Part shown: positions 17,206-26,378 of the stretch, one piece after another
Position numbering within the stretch: the first letter of the stretch is position 1
Layout of the letters: every line of letters starts with the position of its first letter
Assembly (NCBI RefSeq): GCF_012844305.1
Contig: NZ_JABANE010000060.1
Coordinates: 1 to 57,253 of the forward strand
Source of the DNA: Flammeovirga aprica JL-4
GTDB lineage: Bacteria; Bacteroidota; Bacteroidia; Cytophagales; Flammeovirgaceae
DNA length: 57,253 bases
Reading direction: 5' to 3'
Notes under the pieces: model-generated
The model's input: the letters and a program-made list of their open reading frames with translations, nothing else
The model's database searches: none
Told to the model about the DNA's origin: nothing
Program-made: the position numbers and the translations under genes

Positions 17206-18498
17206 TTGAAAATAACTAGAATCAAAAAATTATTAAGTCACCTTCAAAACATTGGAGTGAATGAAAGATTGGATGCCGTAACCTTGAAGAAGGTACACTT
17301 GGCCAATAGTCTTTCTCTGATGTGTATTGGGGCGGCTAGTATTTTATTTCTGATTACTCTTACTTATCAAGTTCCAATTGAGGCTAAAATTTTCTTAGGT
17401 TTTATAGGTCCTGTTTTATCGGTTATCCCTGCTTTAAATTACTTTAAAAAGTATAGAACAGCACAACTTACTTTTTGTATTTTAGCCCTGTTGATCATTT
17501 CAGCAATGTGTATTACATTAGGCAAAGCGTTTCACTTTCAGTATGTACTTCTTCCCTACCTTGGTCTTCCTTTTGTTATGTTTGAGGATGAAGTGGGCAT
17601 AAAAAAGATTTTACTTTCCCTTTCAGGTATAGCTCTTTTTATTTATCTTGATTGGCATTTCTGCAACTTTGATCCGTTGATTAATATTTCTGCCGATGAT
17701 GTAAAAGCAGATCGTTTTCTGACTGATATTCTTATTTTCGGTATTGTATTCTTATTGTTCTTCTTCTTTATCAATGAAAACAAAAGCTATATCAAAAAAC
17801 TGCAAAAGAAACAGGCACAGCTTGTTGACAAAAACTATGAATTAGAACATTTTACTTATATCTGTTCTCACAATCTGAGCGAGCCTTTACGTACAGCAAG
17901 CAGTTTTTTAGAATTTGTAAAAAAGGAAGTAAATGACTCCAACAAAAAACTTGATATCTATTTCAACTACATCCACGATGAAATAGAACGTATGGATGCG
18001 ATGATCCTGAGTTTGCTGTCTTTCTCTAAGCTGAGCAGGTCGCATGAATTCAAAGCGATCAATCTCGATAAAACTTTAATTGATATTAAAGTAGAACTCA
18101 AAGAGGTCATTGCAGATAAAAATGTGGTAATTAATTATGACAACCTCCCTGTAATTCAAGGCGAGCCGTTGCTGATCAAAAATCATTTCAAACATTTGAT
18201 ATACAATGGCATCAAATATCAAAAAGATAACGCTCTGCCTATAATTACTATTTCATGTGTTGATAAGCCTAAGTATTGGGAATTTTGTATTACAGATAAT
18301 GGAATTGGAATAAAAGAGGAAAATCAAAATAAAATCTTCAGTATGTTTACCCGACTTCACTTAGATTCCGAATATGAAGGAATTGGCGTAGGTCTTTCAT
18401 TTTGCAAAAAAATTATTGAAATCCATAATGGACAGCTATGGGTAGAATCAAAAGTTGATGAGGGAAGCCATTTTTACTTTAATATCAGAAAGTACTAA
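17206..18498 (+). CDS. Membrane sensor histidine kinase, tandem copy 1
   Basis: This 430-residue orphan sensor kinase starts at TTG (17206), which is supported because the frame is closed upstream, the next Met is residue 39, and kinase 2 has a TTG at the same place. Residues 34-190 hold about six membrane helices, with the conserved block HFQYVLLPYLGLPF (about 110-123). A short coiled coil (about 195-215) leads into the HisKA helix with phospho-acceptor His222 (YICSHNLSEPLRT). The ATPase domain shows an N-box (LIYNGIKYQ), G1 (DNGIGI), a MFTRLH motif and G2 (GIGVGLSFCKKI). There is no receiver domain and no response regulator nearby. It would phosphorylate a distant partner in response to a membrane signal. 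Confidence 0.85.
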   Translation: MKITRIKKLLSHLQNIGVNERLDAVTLKKVHLANSLSLMCIGAASILFLITLTYQVPIEAKIFLGFIGPVLSVIPALNYFKKYRTAQLTFCILALLIISAMCITLGKAFHFQYVLLPYLGLPFVMFEDEVGIKKILLSLSGIALFIYLDWHFCNFDPLINISADDVKADRFLTDILIFGIVFLLFFFFINENKSYIKKLQKKQAQLVDKNYELEHFTYICSHNLSEPLRTASSFLEFVKKEVNDSNKKLDIYFNYIHDEIERMDAMILSLLSFSKLSRSHEFKAINLDKTLIDIKVELKEVIADKNVVINYDNLPVIQGEPLLIKNHFKHLIYNGIKYQKDNALPIITISCVDKPKYWEFCITDNGIGIKEENQNKIFSMFTRLHLDSEYEGIGVGLSFCKKIIEIHNGQLWVESKVDEGSHFYFNIRKY

Positions 18499-18518
18499 CC
18501 TCATTTCAAAAATTGTAT

Positions 18519-18643
18519 GATTACAATATTGTATAGCAGATCAAAAATGAATTCTTTCTCAGATTTTCTATTCCCATTTTCTAAAGCTATCTTATACTAA
18601 CTACAAAAAAACCTAATATCAACCCTATTAATCTCTTGCTTAA
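18519..18643 (+). promoter_or_regulatory. Leader of histidine kinase 2, duplicate of 17082-17205
   Basis: This copy of the kinase 1 leader has the same order of blocks (GATTACAA, TAGCAGATCAAA, ATTTTCTATT, TATCTTA, CTTGCTTAATTG). It shows the duplication included the regulatory region. Nothing like it precedes kinase 3. Confidence 0.55.
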
Positions 18644-20008
18644 TTGAAAAAATCTTTAATCAGAAAAGTTATACTCACTCTACAGAATATAGGAGTGCAT
18701 GAGGGATTAGATGCAGATACCATCAAAAAAATTCACCTAACGAATTCTATTTCTTTTTTAGGATGTGCTTCTGCTTTTGGAATGTTGATTTATGCATTCG
18801 TTATGGACACTCCTTTTTATTCAAAATTAGTAACGGGCTTAGTGATTCCTGCAATCTTGGTAATGCCACTGCTCAACTATTTGGGTAAGTACTATGCAAC
18901 AAGAGTAGTACATTGTATTATTTCATTATTTATCTTAATGACAGTAGCAATTGTTTCAGGTCCAAAATTACATTCTCAATTTTTGTTGGTCCCCTATCTA
19001 GGTCTCCCTTTTATTTTGTTTGATGATAAAAAAGGGCGAATTAAGGTATTGCTTTCATCTGCCGGTATCATTGGCTTTTTATATTTACAATGGCACTTCA
19101 AAAATTTCGAGCCACTAATTACGCTTGATGAGAGTATATTGTTTGAAACCCGCTTACTGAATGAGATTATTCTTTTTGTCTTTATCATAAGCCTTTTCTA
19201 TTTTTTTACTTCTGAAAACAATAAGTACTTAGATAAACTAAAAAAGAAAAATGAGGAAGTAGAAGAAAAGAATAAAGAATTAGAACATTTTGCCTATATC
19301 TGCTCTCATGACCTGAGTGAACCTCTAAGAACGGTTACTGGTTTTATTGGTATCATAAAAGAAGAGTCAGACCCTACTAATGATAAACTCAATACCTACT
19401 TTGGTTTTGTAGAACAAGCCAATAATAGAATGGACACTATGATTTCAAGTCTTCTAAATTTCTCAAAGCTCAATAAAAATAGTTCACATCAACAGCTTAA
19501 CACTCAGAATTTAATACAAGAAGTAAAAGTAGACATCAATACACTGATGCTTGAAAAGAAAGCTACTATTAACTTCTCAGACTTACCTGTGATTCATGGA
19601 ATGCCCACTCAAATAAAACAAGTTTTTCAAAACCTGATCATCAATGGTATCAAATATCAAATTCCTGATGTGAAACCTGTCATCACAATATCTTGTCAAG
19701 AAACACCCGATTACTGGGAATTTTGTGTAGCTGATAATGGTATTGGTATCAAAGAAAAAAACCTGAATAAGATCTTCCATATGTTCACTAGACTTCATTT
19801 AGATGATGAATACAAAGGTGAAGGTATTGGTCTTGCTTTCTGCAAAAAAATAATTGAAATGCACAAAGGTAAAATCTGGGTTGAGTCTGAATATAAAAAA
19901 GGCAGTCAATTTTATTTTACAATCAAAAAAAGCCTACCTACAGAAATCAAAAAAATACCTACTAAGACACTACACTATAAGCCAAAAAGTTATAAAAATG
20001 TAGATTAA
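18644..20008 (+). CDS. Membrane sensor histidine kinase, tandem copy 2
   Basis: This 454-residue paralogue of the kinase before it has the same layout: about six N-terminal membrane helices with the block HSQFLLVPYLGLPF (about 110-123), a linker coiled coil, HisKA with His222 in YICSHDLSEPLRT, and a HATPase domain with LIINGIKYQ, DNGIGI and GEGIGLAFCKKI. The start codon is TTG at 18644. It has about 25 extra lysine- and proline-rich residues at the C-terminus that the other two lack; these may bind a partner. The third kinase begins 19 nt after its stop, so copies 2 and 3 are probably co-transcribed. No receiver domain is present. Confidence 0.85.
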   Translation: MKKSLIRKVILTLQNIGVHEGLDADTIKKIHLTNSISFLGCASAFGMLIYAFVMDTPFYSKLVTGLVIPAILVMPLLNYLGKYYATRVVHCIISLFILMTVAIVSGPKLHSQFLLVPYLGLPFILFDDKKGRIKVLLSSAGIIGFLYLQWHFKNFEPLITLDESILFETRLLNEIILFVFIISLFYFFTSENNKYLDKLKKKNEEVEEKNKELEHFAYICSHDLSEPLRTVTGFIGIIKEESDPTNDKLNTYFGFVEQANNRMDTMISSLLNFSKLNKNSSHQQLNTQNLIQEVKVDINTLMLEKKATINFSDLPVIHGMPTQIKQVFQNLIINGIKYQIPDVKPVITISCQETPDYWEFCVADNGIGIKEKNLNKIFHMFTRLHLDDEYKGEGIGLAFCKKIIEMHKGKIWVESEYKKGSQFYFTIKKSLPTEIKKIPTKTLHYKPKSYKNVD

Positions 20009-20027
20009 TATTGCTATATATCTCTTT

Positions 20028-21314
20028 ATGGAAAATCTAAAGCACACTATATTAAACATAGGAGTTCGGAAAGGACAACCTACTACAGTAATTAAGAAAA
20101 TACGTTTATTAAATGAAGTTTCATTAATTGGAATAGGTGCTATAATTATATTTTTCATTACTTCAATATCCATTCATTCTCCTTTAGAAGTTACGATAAT
20201 CACAGGCTGTTTATTGCCTGTTTTCGGTATTATTCCACTACTCAACCATTATCAGAAGTATAAACTCTCTCAAGTCTTATACTGCGTTTTATCTTTAATT
20301 ATCATAACTGCTATGGCAATTACTGTAGGAGAACCTTTTCATTTCCAATACCTTTTCATCCCTTATCTGGGACTACCATTAATCTTTTTTGAAGAAGATA
20401 AAGGTATGAAAAAGATCATATTTGCACTTTTAGGAATACTGATGTTCAGTTATTTAATATGGCATTTCCATCATTTTGAGGCTCTTATTTCTACAACTGA
20501 AGAGATACAAAAATATAGTCAAATAGTAATGGACTTTATTAATTTTGGCGTCTCTTTCAACATTTTATCTAACTTTTTAGCTGAGAATAGAGATTACATC
20601 AATAGTATAAAAGACAAACAACAACAACTTGAACAAAAAAATAATGAATTAGAACATTTCACCTATATATGCTCCCACAACCTAAGTGAACCCCTTCGTA
20701 CTACGAGTAGTTTTCTTAAATTTATCAAAAAAGAGGCGGAAGGCCCTAATGAGAAATTCGATCTCTACTTTAACTATATTCATGGTGAAATGAAGATCAT
20801 GGATCAAATGATTTTAAGCTTGCTTACGTTCTCCAAACTTAGTCATGAACAAGAATTCAAAGTCACTAATCTTAATGGTATTCTTGCTGAAATTAGTGAT
20901 GAAAAAAAAGACCTGATTAATCAGAAAAATGCGGTGATTACCTACAACGTGTTTCCTGAAATTGATGCTATTCCAGAACTCATCAAGCTACTATTTGAAC
21001 ACCTCATCGTCAATGCCATCAAGTATCAAGATGAAAATACTATTCCTGAAATAAATATCACCTATAAAGAATGCAGCACTTATTGGCAATTCTGTATTGC
21101 TGATAATGGTATTGGTATTACTGACCAAAATCAAGATAAAATCTTTGATATGTTTACTCGACTTCATTTAAAAACTGAATATGAAGGTATTGGTGTCGGT
21201 TTAGCGTTCTGTAAGAAAATAGTGGAAATGCATAAGGGAAGCATATGGTTTGAATCTAAAGAAAATGAAGGCAGTCAGTTTTATTTTACCATCAAGAAAC
21301 TGGATAGTGTATAG
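20028..21314 (+). CDS. Membrane sensor histidine kinase, tandem copy 3
   Basis: This 428-residue third paralogue starts at a normal ATG. Membrane helices span about residues 31-185 and include HFQYLFIPYLGLPL (about 105-118). The phospho-acceptor is His217 in YICSHNLSEPLRT, and the ATPase boxes are LIVNAIKYQ, DNGIGI and GIGVGLAFCKKI. Its H-box and final region are closer to copy 1 than to copy 2. It lacks the leader found before copies 1 and 2 and sits 19 nt after copy 2, so it depends on read-through from copy 2. The transcript ends at the convergent terminator at 21462. The signal sensed is unknown. Confidence 0.85.
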   Translation: MENLKHTILNIGVRKGQPTTVIKKIRLLNEVSLIGIGAIIIFFITSISIHSPLEVTIITGCLLPVFGIIPLLNHYQKYKLSQVLYCVLSLIIITAMAITVGEPFHFQYLFIPYLGLPLIFFEEDKGMKKIIFALLGILMFSYLIWHFHHFEALISTTEEIQKYSQIVMDFINFGVSFNILSNFLAENRDYINSIKDKQQQLEQKNNELEHFTYICSHNLSEPLRTTSSFLKFIKKEAEGPNEKFDLYFNYIHGEMKIMDQMILSLLTFSKLSHEQEFKVTNLNGILAEISDEKKDLINQKNAVITYNVFPEIDAIPELIKLLFEHLIVNAIKYQDENTIPEINITYKECSTYWQFCIADNGIGITDQNQDKIFDMFTRLHLKTEYEGIGVGLAFCKKIVEMHKGSIWFESKENEGSQFYFTIKKLDSV

Positions 21315-21461
21315 TGCTGAAATTTTCACTGAACAATATTAACTTCATCACCCTTCATTCACACAAATTGAAAGTAAACCTCCAACTTATTTAAGAACTA
21401 TATAACCAAAAAAAAATTTGAATTGGAATTAGTTTGAATAATTCAATTGGTTAGAAAAAGT

Positions 21462-21490
21462 AAATCCCACCCTCTATGAAGGTAGGATTT
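21462..21490. terminator. Bidirectional terminator between kinase 3 and sppA
   Basis: AAATCCCACC (21462-21471) pairs with GGTAGGATTT (21481-21490) with one mismatch, and T-rich and A-rich flanks lie on both sides. It serves two convergent genes. Confidence 0.65.
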
Positions 21491-21530
21491 TTATATTAAT
21501 GTAAGTCTTAAATCTAAAAAATAGAATCGA

Positions 21531-23333
21531 TTAATATCCCTCAATTTCTTCTAAATATGGAACTCTAGCTTGAACACCTTTCATAGAGTTCATCCACTTC
21601 ATCACTTTATCAGTTTCAGAAGAATACTCACCCATCAAACTCTTTTTCAAGTAAGCTTGTGTTTCGATTTCCAAACCTTTGAACATTTCCTCAAAGAAAT
21701 CAAGTTCTCCTGGCAAATGATCAACTTCATAACTATCTACTTCCAAACCAGCTAAATCAGCTGCAATATCAATAGCAGTTTCATATCCTCCTAATTGATC
21801 AACAAGCCCTACTTCCTTCGCTTGAATACCTGTCCAGACTCTACCTTGTGCTACTTTCAATAAGTCATCAATATTCATATGACGACCTTCAGCCGCCTTC
21901 TCAGTAAATGTCTTATAGCCTTCTTCTACACTTTGCTGAATAATAGCAAAATCTTCTTTAGAGAAATCATCCAATGGAGATTGGAAATTTGAGAATTCAC
22001 CTGTACTCACTGCATAAGTTTTAATGCCTAATTTTTTATTCAGCAACTCTGAAGGATTAAACATCAGACCGAAAATACCAATTGATCCGGTGATTGTGTT
22101 AGGGTAAGCAACAATTTTATCACATCCCATAGAAATATAATAACCTCCAGAAGCCGCATAAGTTGACATTGAAGCTACCACAGGCTTTTTCTTTTTAAGA
22201 TTCTGAACTGCTCTCCAAATTAAATCTGAAGATAAAGCACTACCGCCTGGAGAATTTACTCTTAATACTACCGCATCAACAGACTCATCATCCGCTAACT
22301 TATTGATTTCTTTTACTAAATCCACGTTAGCAATTGATTTATTACCGCCTTCAGATTTACCATAAATAATATCACCTTCAGCCGCTAAAACCACCACTTT
22401 TCCTGTCTTCTCACCCTCTTTTGATCTAGGATCAAAAGCCTTTTTGTATTTGTTATATTTAATAAAGGAAATGTCATCAGCCTTTTCAACTTCCAACATT
22501 TCTGCAATATGAGCTTCCGCCTCATCTTCATAAACAAGCTCATCAACAAATTTTAATTGCTGTGCATCATGAGCGTTTCTGATCAACATTTTATTAGAGA
22601 TATTTCTCAACTCTTCCAATTTGATACCTCTTGACTCACTGATACCACCCAAATAATAGTCATAAAGAGAGTTTAAGTAAGATGAAATTTGTTCTTTGTT
22701 AGCCGAACTCATTTTATCAGTCATAAAAGGCTCCACTGCACTCTTATATTTACCTACTCTGAAGATCTCTGGTTTCACACCAATTTTCTCAAAGAATTTC
22801 TTCAAATAAACTACTTCTGATGAAAGACCATTAAATTCTAAACTGCCAATCGGGTTCAGGTAAATTTTATTAGCTTCAGCCAATACATAATACCCCGCTT
22901 CTGTGATATAATCGGCGTAAGCATAAATAAATTTCCCATTGTCTTTAAAAGCTCTCAAAGCATCTCTTACTTCCAAAGCCATTGGCATACTGCCTCCGAA
23001 AGATCCTCCTTTGATATAAATGCCTGCAATTTTATCATCATTCGCAGCCTTATCAATCACATCAAGGTAATTTTGTAAACTTACAGATCCATTCGATGGA
23101 AAATAACTTGAATTTAATGCTTCAAACGGGTCAGATTCTCCAATTTCAGCAATAGGTTGAGATAATTTTAGCACTAATACAGATTGATCATCAATCATAG
23201 TAGGCTCGGCACCATCACTTGAAGCTGATGCTATAATACCAACAAGGGCCGCACTGCCTCCTATAAAAACTACAAATGAGAAAATAATCAGCCCTAATAA
23301 TACGGCGATTGTGGTCTTTATAAATCCTTTCAT
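21531..23333 (-). CDS. sppA: Signal peptide peptidase SppA, 67K type
   Basis: This 600-residue membrane-anchored serine protease cleaves left-over signal peptides in the inner membrane. One N-terminal helix (about 8-35) anchors it. The two tandem S49 peptidase-like domains match the long (67K) form of E. coli. The general-base lysine is Lys197 in GKYKSAVEPF in the first domain, and the nucleophile is Ser395 in TYAASGGYYI in the second, so the Ser/Lys dyad is complete. NSPGGSALSS near residue 360 is the usual substrate-groove segment, and TGSIGIFG follows the nucleophile. It is a single-gene unit with a shared terminator. Confidence 0.93.
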   Translation of the reverse strand: MKGFIKTTIAVLLGLIIFSFVVFIGGSAALVGIIASASSDGAEPTMIDDQSVLVLKLSQPIAEIGESDPFEALNSSYFPSNGSVSLQNYLDVIDKAANDDKIAGIYIKGGSFGGSMPMALEVRDALRAFKDNGKFIYAYADYITEAGYYVLAEANKIYLNPIGSLEFNGLSSEVVYLKKFFEKIGVKPEIFRVGKYKSAVEPFMTDKMSSANKEQISSYLNSLYDYYLGGISESRGIKLEELRNISNKMLIRNAHDAQQLKFVDELVYEDEAEAHIAEMLEVEKADDISFIKYNKYKKAFDPRSKEGEKTGKVVVLAAEGDIIYGKSEGGNKSIANVDLVKEINKLADDESVDAVVLRVNSPGGSALSSDLIWRAVQNLKKKKPVVASMSTYAASGGYYISMGCDKIVAYPNTITGSIGIFGLMFNPSELLNKKLGIKTYAVSTGEFSNFQSPLDDFSKEDFAIIQQSVEEGYKTFTEKAAEGRHMNIDDLLKVAQGRVWTGIQAKEVGLVDQLGGYETAIDIAADLAGLEVDSYEVDHLPGELDFFEEMFKGLEIETQAYLKKSLMGEYSSETDKVMKWMNSMKGVQARVPYLEEIEGY

Positions 23334-23555
23334 ATACTTTTATTTCGAAGTTATGTTTATATTTTTTTTCTGATAATATTAATAACTAAAGTTAAAACAT
23401 TATTACCGTCTTACAATATCTTTTTATGTATAAAACTTATACAATTAGAAAAAAAACAGGTCATTTCTACATTTTAGTTGAAAAATTTGGCAATTAATGT
23501 TTAATATCTTAAATTGACAAAAATTTTAGTATTCCTAAGTGTAAAAAATCATCAA

Positions 23556-24392
23556 ATGTCGAAAATACCATCAAAATTTGGAAAAAACCTAAGGTTTTTA
23601 AGACAACAGCAAAAGCCCAAATTAAGTCAAACTGATTTAGGAGATCAATTAAGTACGGAACAAGATGTAGTATCTAGAAGCGCAGTCTCTTCTTATGAAG
23701 ATGGCCGTGCAGAACCAAACTACTTCCGTCTGGAACGTATTTCTCAATTTTTTAATGTCGCCATTGATGATATTTTAACCAAAGATCTTACTCTGATGGA
23801 CCCAATGACGGTTCAGAAAAGAGAAAATACAGAAGAACATATCTCCGGAAAAGGAATGCGTATCCTTGCTATTCCAACGGATAAGGAAACGGATGAAGAG
23901 AATATTGTTTTAGTACCAGAGAAAGCAAGAGCAGGTTATGCCGCTGGATATTCTGATACTTCATTCTTCAAAAACCTTCCAAAATATACTTTACCTTTCT
24001 TACCTAAAGGTAAAACATACAGAGCGTTTGAAATCACAGGTGACTCTATGCCACCTCTTGAAGAGGGTACAATTATTATTGGAGAATATATAGAAGACTG
24101 GAAAACAATCAGAGAAGGGTCAGTATGTATTGTCACCACAAAATCTGAAGGTTTTGTATTGAAAAAAGTATACAATAATATCAATACGAATAACAGTTTT
24201 ATTCTAAAATCAACCAACTTAAAATACTCCCCATACGAGGTAAGCGCGCTGGAAATCAGCGAAATGTGGCGTTTAGTAGCACATATTTCAAGGGACTTCC
24301 CAGAGAAAGAAGCAAATGACTCTTTATCTGAAATGCAGGAGGCGATTTGGAGATTAGATCAGGAGGTATTGAACATCAAGAGTAAAAAATAA
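23556..24392 (+). CDS. XRE-family regulator with S24 (LexA/CI-like) C-terminal domain
   Basis: This 278-residue DNA-binding regulator starts at the ATG at 23556, preferred over an in-frame TTG at 23514, because MSKIPSKFGKNLRFLRQQ begins the helix-turn-helix directly. The XRE domain covers about 8-75 (LSQTDLGDQL, SRSAVSSYEDGRAEP). After a linker comes KARAGYAAGY, the region where such proteins carry a cleavage-type Ala-Gly. The S24 fold follows, with Ser164 in EITGDSMPP and the lysine pair 203-204 in VLKKVYN, so the catalytic dyad is present. It may be a stress-responsive or housekeeping repressor; there is no phage gene nearby to make it a prophage repressor. It is divergent from sppA and ends at a clear terminator. 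Confidence 0.85.
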   Translation: MSKIPSKFGKNLRFLRQQQKPKLSQTDLGDQLSTEQDVVSRSAVSSYEDGRAEPNYFRLERISQFFNVAIDDILTKDLTLMDPMTVQKRENTEEHISGKGMRILAIPTDKETDEENIVLVPEKARAGYAAGYSDTSFFKNLPKYTLPFLPKGKTYRAFEITGDSMPPLEEGTIIIGEYIEDWKTIREGSVCIVTTKSEGFVLKKVYNNINTNNSFILKSTNLKYSPYEVSALEISEMWRLVAHISRDFPEKEANDSLSEMQEAIWRLDQEVLNIKSKK

Positions 24393-24414
24393 TTCTAAAT
24401 AAAACATTATAATT

Positions 24415-24450
24415 AAAGGAAATATTTGATTTATCATCTATTTCCTTTTC
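24415..24450 (+). terminator. Rho-independent terminator
   Basis: AAAGGAAATA (24415-24424) pairs with TATTTCCTTT (24439-24448) and T-rich sequence follows. It lies 23 nt after the XRE/S24 gene. The rest of the 310-nt spacer to 24703 shows only a possible -7 box TATTTTTG at 24539-24546. Confidence 0.65.
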
Positions 24451-24702
24451 TTTTGCCTTTTAAATAAAATAATAGCCACTATTTGCGATTTATTCAATCT
24501 TTAGGAGTTATAATTTTAGGTTAAAGTTTTGTTGACTTTATTTTTGGCATTCACTTTTTAATCCACTAACAACAACATCTTATAACTTGAAGAAATCATA
24601 GTAGATCTATTAAAAATAGTAGCACAACAGTATTGCGATAATCAGATTCATGACTATTCTTTTTTTTTGAATAGTTGAGATACGAGAATAGAACTTGCAT
24701 TA

Positions 24703-25227
24703 ATGATAATAGCAGATAAAAAAAAGAAAGAAAATATATGTGAGTATATCATATATATTTATCAATCCGAGGAGTTACTAAGAGCTTTCAACTTTAATTT
24801 TGATGATATAAAGGAATATGTTCTTAAGCATATTACAAAATTAAATGAAGAAGAGAAGCAACAGATCCTTGACTGGCATAAAGAACTTATGCAGTTGATG
24901 GAAACTGAGGAGGTAATGAAAGAAGGACATTGCTCATGGGCCCAAAATGAAATTGATACTATTACGTCAATTCATGAAAAACTTCTGAAAGAAGATCAAG
25001 ATTATTTGAAAATTTATCAAAATGCCTCTCCTCATATTGAGAATAATTTAAAAATTGCAGACGGTTTAATTACAAATCCGATACAAATTTGTATTAATGG
25101 GATATTTGGGTTATTATTACTCAGAACTAGAGGGAAAAAAGTTGATGATCAGACGAAAGAGATTCTTAATACCTTCGGAGATGTTTTATCGTATCTTGCA
25201 TTTAAATATAAACAACAGTTCTATTAA
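24703..25227 (+). CDS. DUF4924 family protein
   Basis: This 174-residue cytoplasmic protein is recognised by its start, IADKKKKENICEYIIYIYQSE followed by ELLRAFNFNFDDI, which matches the DUF4924 pattern (Lys/Glu-rich start, Tyr-rich helix, then an Arg-Ala-x-x-Phe/Asn segment). EGHCSWAQNEIDTITSIHEKLL in the middle and a closing GIFGLLLLRTRGKKV block also fit. It is all-helical by appearance, with no signal peptide. The family is restricted to Bacteroidota, with no known function. It is probably monocistronic; the next gene begins about 145 nt downstream. Confidence 0.75.
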   Translation: MIIADKKKKENICEYIIYIYQSEELLRAFNFNFDDIKEYVLKHITKLNEEEKQQILDWHKELMQLMETEEVMKEGHCSWAQNEIDTITSIHEKLLKEDQDYLKIYQNASPHIENNLKIADGLITNPIQICINGIFGLLLLRTRGKKVDDQTKEILNTFGDVLSYLAFKYKQQFY

Positions 25228-25372
25228 CGTATAACATTAATTGATTTCCTTACGATTTACGTTTACAAATAGTACACAGATTTAACCTCTTTGCTTTTTA
25301 ATAGATAAATTAAAATCTTAAGTTAATATCTATCACTACAAATTTAACTATCTTAATTGAAACAGTCGAATT

Positions 25373-26281
25373 ATGAAAACTACTTCGCCCGAAAAAACAA
25401 CTACAGAAGAAATCTGGGTTGAATTACCCTTTACTGATAAGAAGTATGAAATTAGTAATAACGGTAAAGTCAAATCTTATGCTCGTTCTCAAAAAGGTGA
25501 ACTTATTAAAGGAAGAGATATAGGAGGTGGTTATCTTTCCATTGACTGCAAAGTGAATGGGAAAAAGAAATCTTTCTATGTGCACCGATTGGTGGCTGAA
25601 ATGTTCCTTGATAAGCCAAAAGAAGAAGGACAAATTGTAATCCACAAGGATGGCGACAAATCCAATAATCAAGTTGATAATTTAGAGTGGTGTACCTTGA
25701 AAACAAGGTTTGCTACCAAAAGAAAATATATTCCAGATTATTCTGAAAAGTTTGTAAAGAGCTGTAAGCCATCTAAAAAAACAGCAGAGAAACCTATTGA
25801 TGGTCATGATTACTATCAATACAAAGAGAAATACCACCGTATTTCAGACAATGGTTCTTGCTTGTTTATCAGGGTTAACGAAGACGGAAAATGGAAGTCT
25901 TTGGCCATTGCTGAAATCATCTTGAGAGACATGGGTAAGCTAAAACCTTCTAAAAGTCACAAGTTAGCTTACAGAGACTGGGATTATAAAAACCTGGCTC
26001 CCATCAACTTATTCTGGGAAACACAAGCTGACAAATCTACGCGTCTGTTAGAGCAACGTCCTTTACAATTAGACCGTATCCGAAAAATGGGTCAGTCGCA
26101 CCGTAAGGAGATTGCACAACGTAAGAAAGATTTGATCAAAAAATACCTTGACGAAGGAAAGAGTATTGCAAAAATCAGTCGTCTTCTTGATATTGGTTAT
26201 ACTAGATTATACAACTATATCAATGAAAATGACTTAGCGGCAATCACTCAGTATTCTAAAAAGGAAATTGAACTAGATTAA
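25373..26281 (+). CDS. NUMOD4 / HNH domain protein with C-terminal helix-turn-helix
   Basis: This 302-residue protein has a layout related to homing endonucleases. Residues 12-60 are a NUMOD4 DNA-binding module (EIWVELPFTDKKYEISNNGK). An HNH core follows, with His71 (VHRLVAEMF), His91 (IHKDGDKSNN) and Asn103 (NLEW). Residues about 125-220 look like a second, degenerate module (HDYYQYKEKYHRISDNG) without an HNH. Residues about 250-290 form a helix-turn-helix (GKSIAKISRLLDIGYTRLYN). It is not inside an intron or another gene and has its own strong terminator, so it may be a domesticated nuclease or a regulator derived from one. Confidence 0.72.
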   Translation: MKTTSPEKTTTEEIWVELPFTDKKYEISNNGKVKSYARSQKGELIKGRDIGGGYLSIDCKVNGKKKSFYVHRLVAEMFLDKPKEEGQIVIHKDGDKSNNQVDNLEWCTLKTRFATKRKYIPDYSEKFVKSCKPSKKTAEKPIDGHDYYQYKEKYHRISDNGSCLFIRVNEDGKWKSLAIAEIILRDMGKLKPSKSHKLAYRDWDYKNLAPINLFWETQADKSTRLLEQRPLQLDRIRKMGQSHRKEIAQRKKDLIKKYLDEGKSIAKISRLLDIGYTRLYNYINENDLAAITQYSKKEIELD

Positions 26282-26302
26282 AAATGCTAAGCCAATATGT
26301 AT

Positions 26303-26344
26303 CGAGGCCATTGTAATAAAAAGATTACAATGGCCTCGTTGTTT
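26303..26344. terminator. Strong bidirectional terminator
   Basis: A perfect 15-bp stem, CGAGGCCATTGTAAT (26303-26317) with ATTACAATGGCCTCG (26324-26338), has the loop AAAAAG and is followed by TTGTTT. It lies between the convergent HNH-protein and hmgA genes. Confidence 0.85.
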
Positions 26345-26378
26345 AAACAAATTTGATAATTACTTACTTAATCAATTT

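Noticed and set aside
17082..18646. Kinase leader repeats as a transposon or CRISPR-like array
   Set aside because: There are only two copies, each directly before a paralogous gene, which is explained by tandem gene duplication.
23514..23555. TTG start extending the XRE/S24 regulator
   Set aside because: The extension adds 14 residues unrelated to the HTH domain, while the ATG at 23556 starts it directly.
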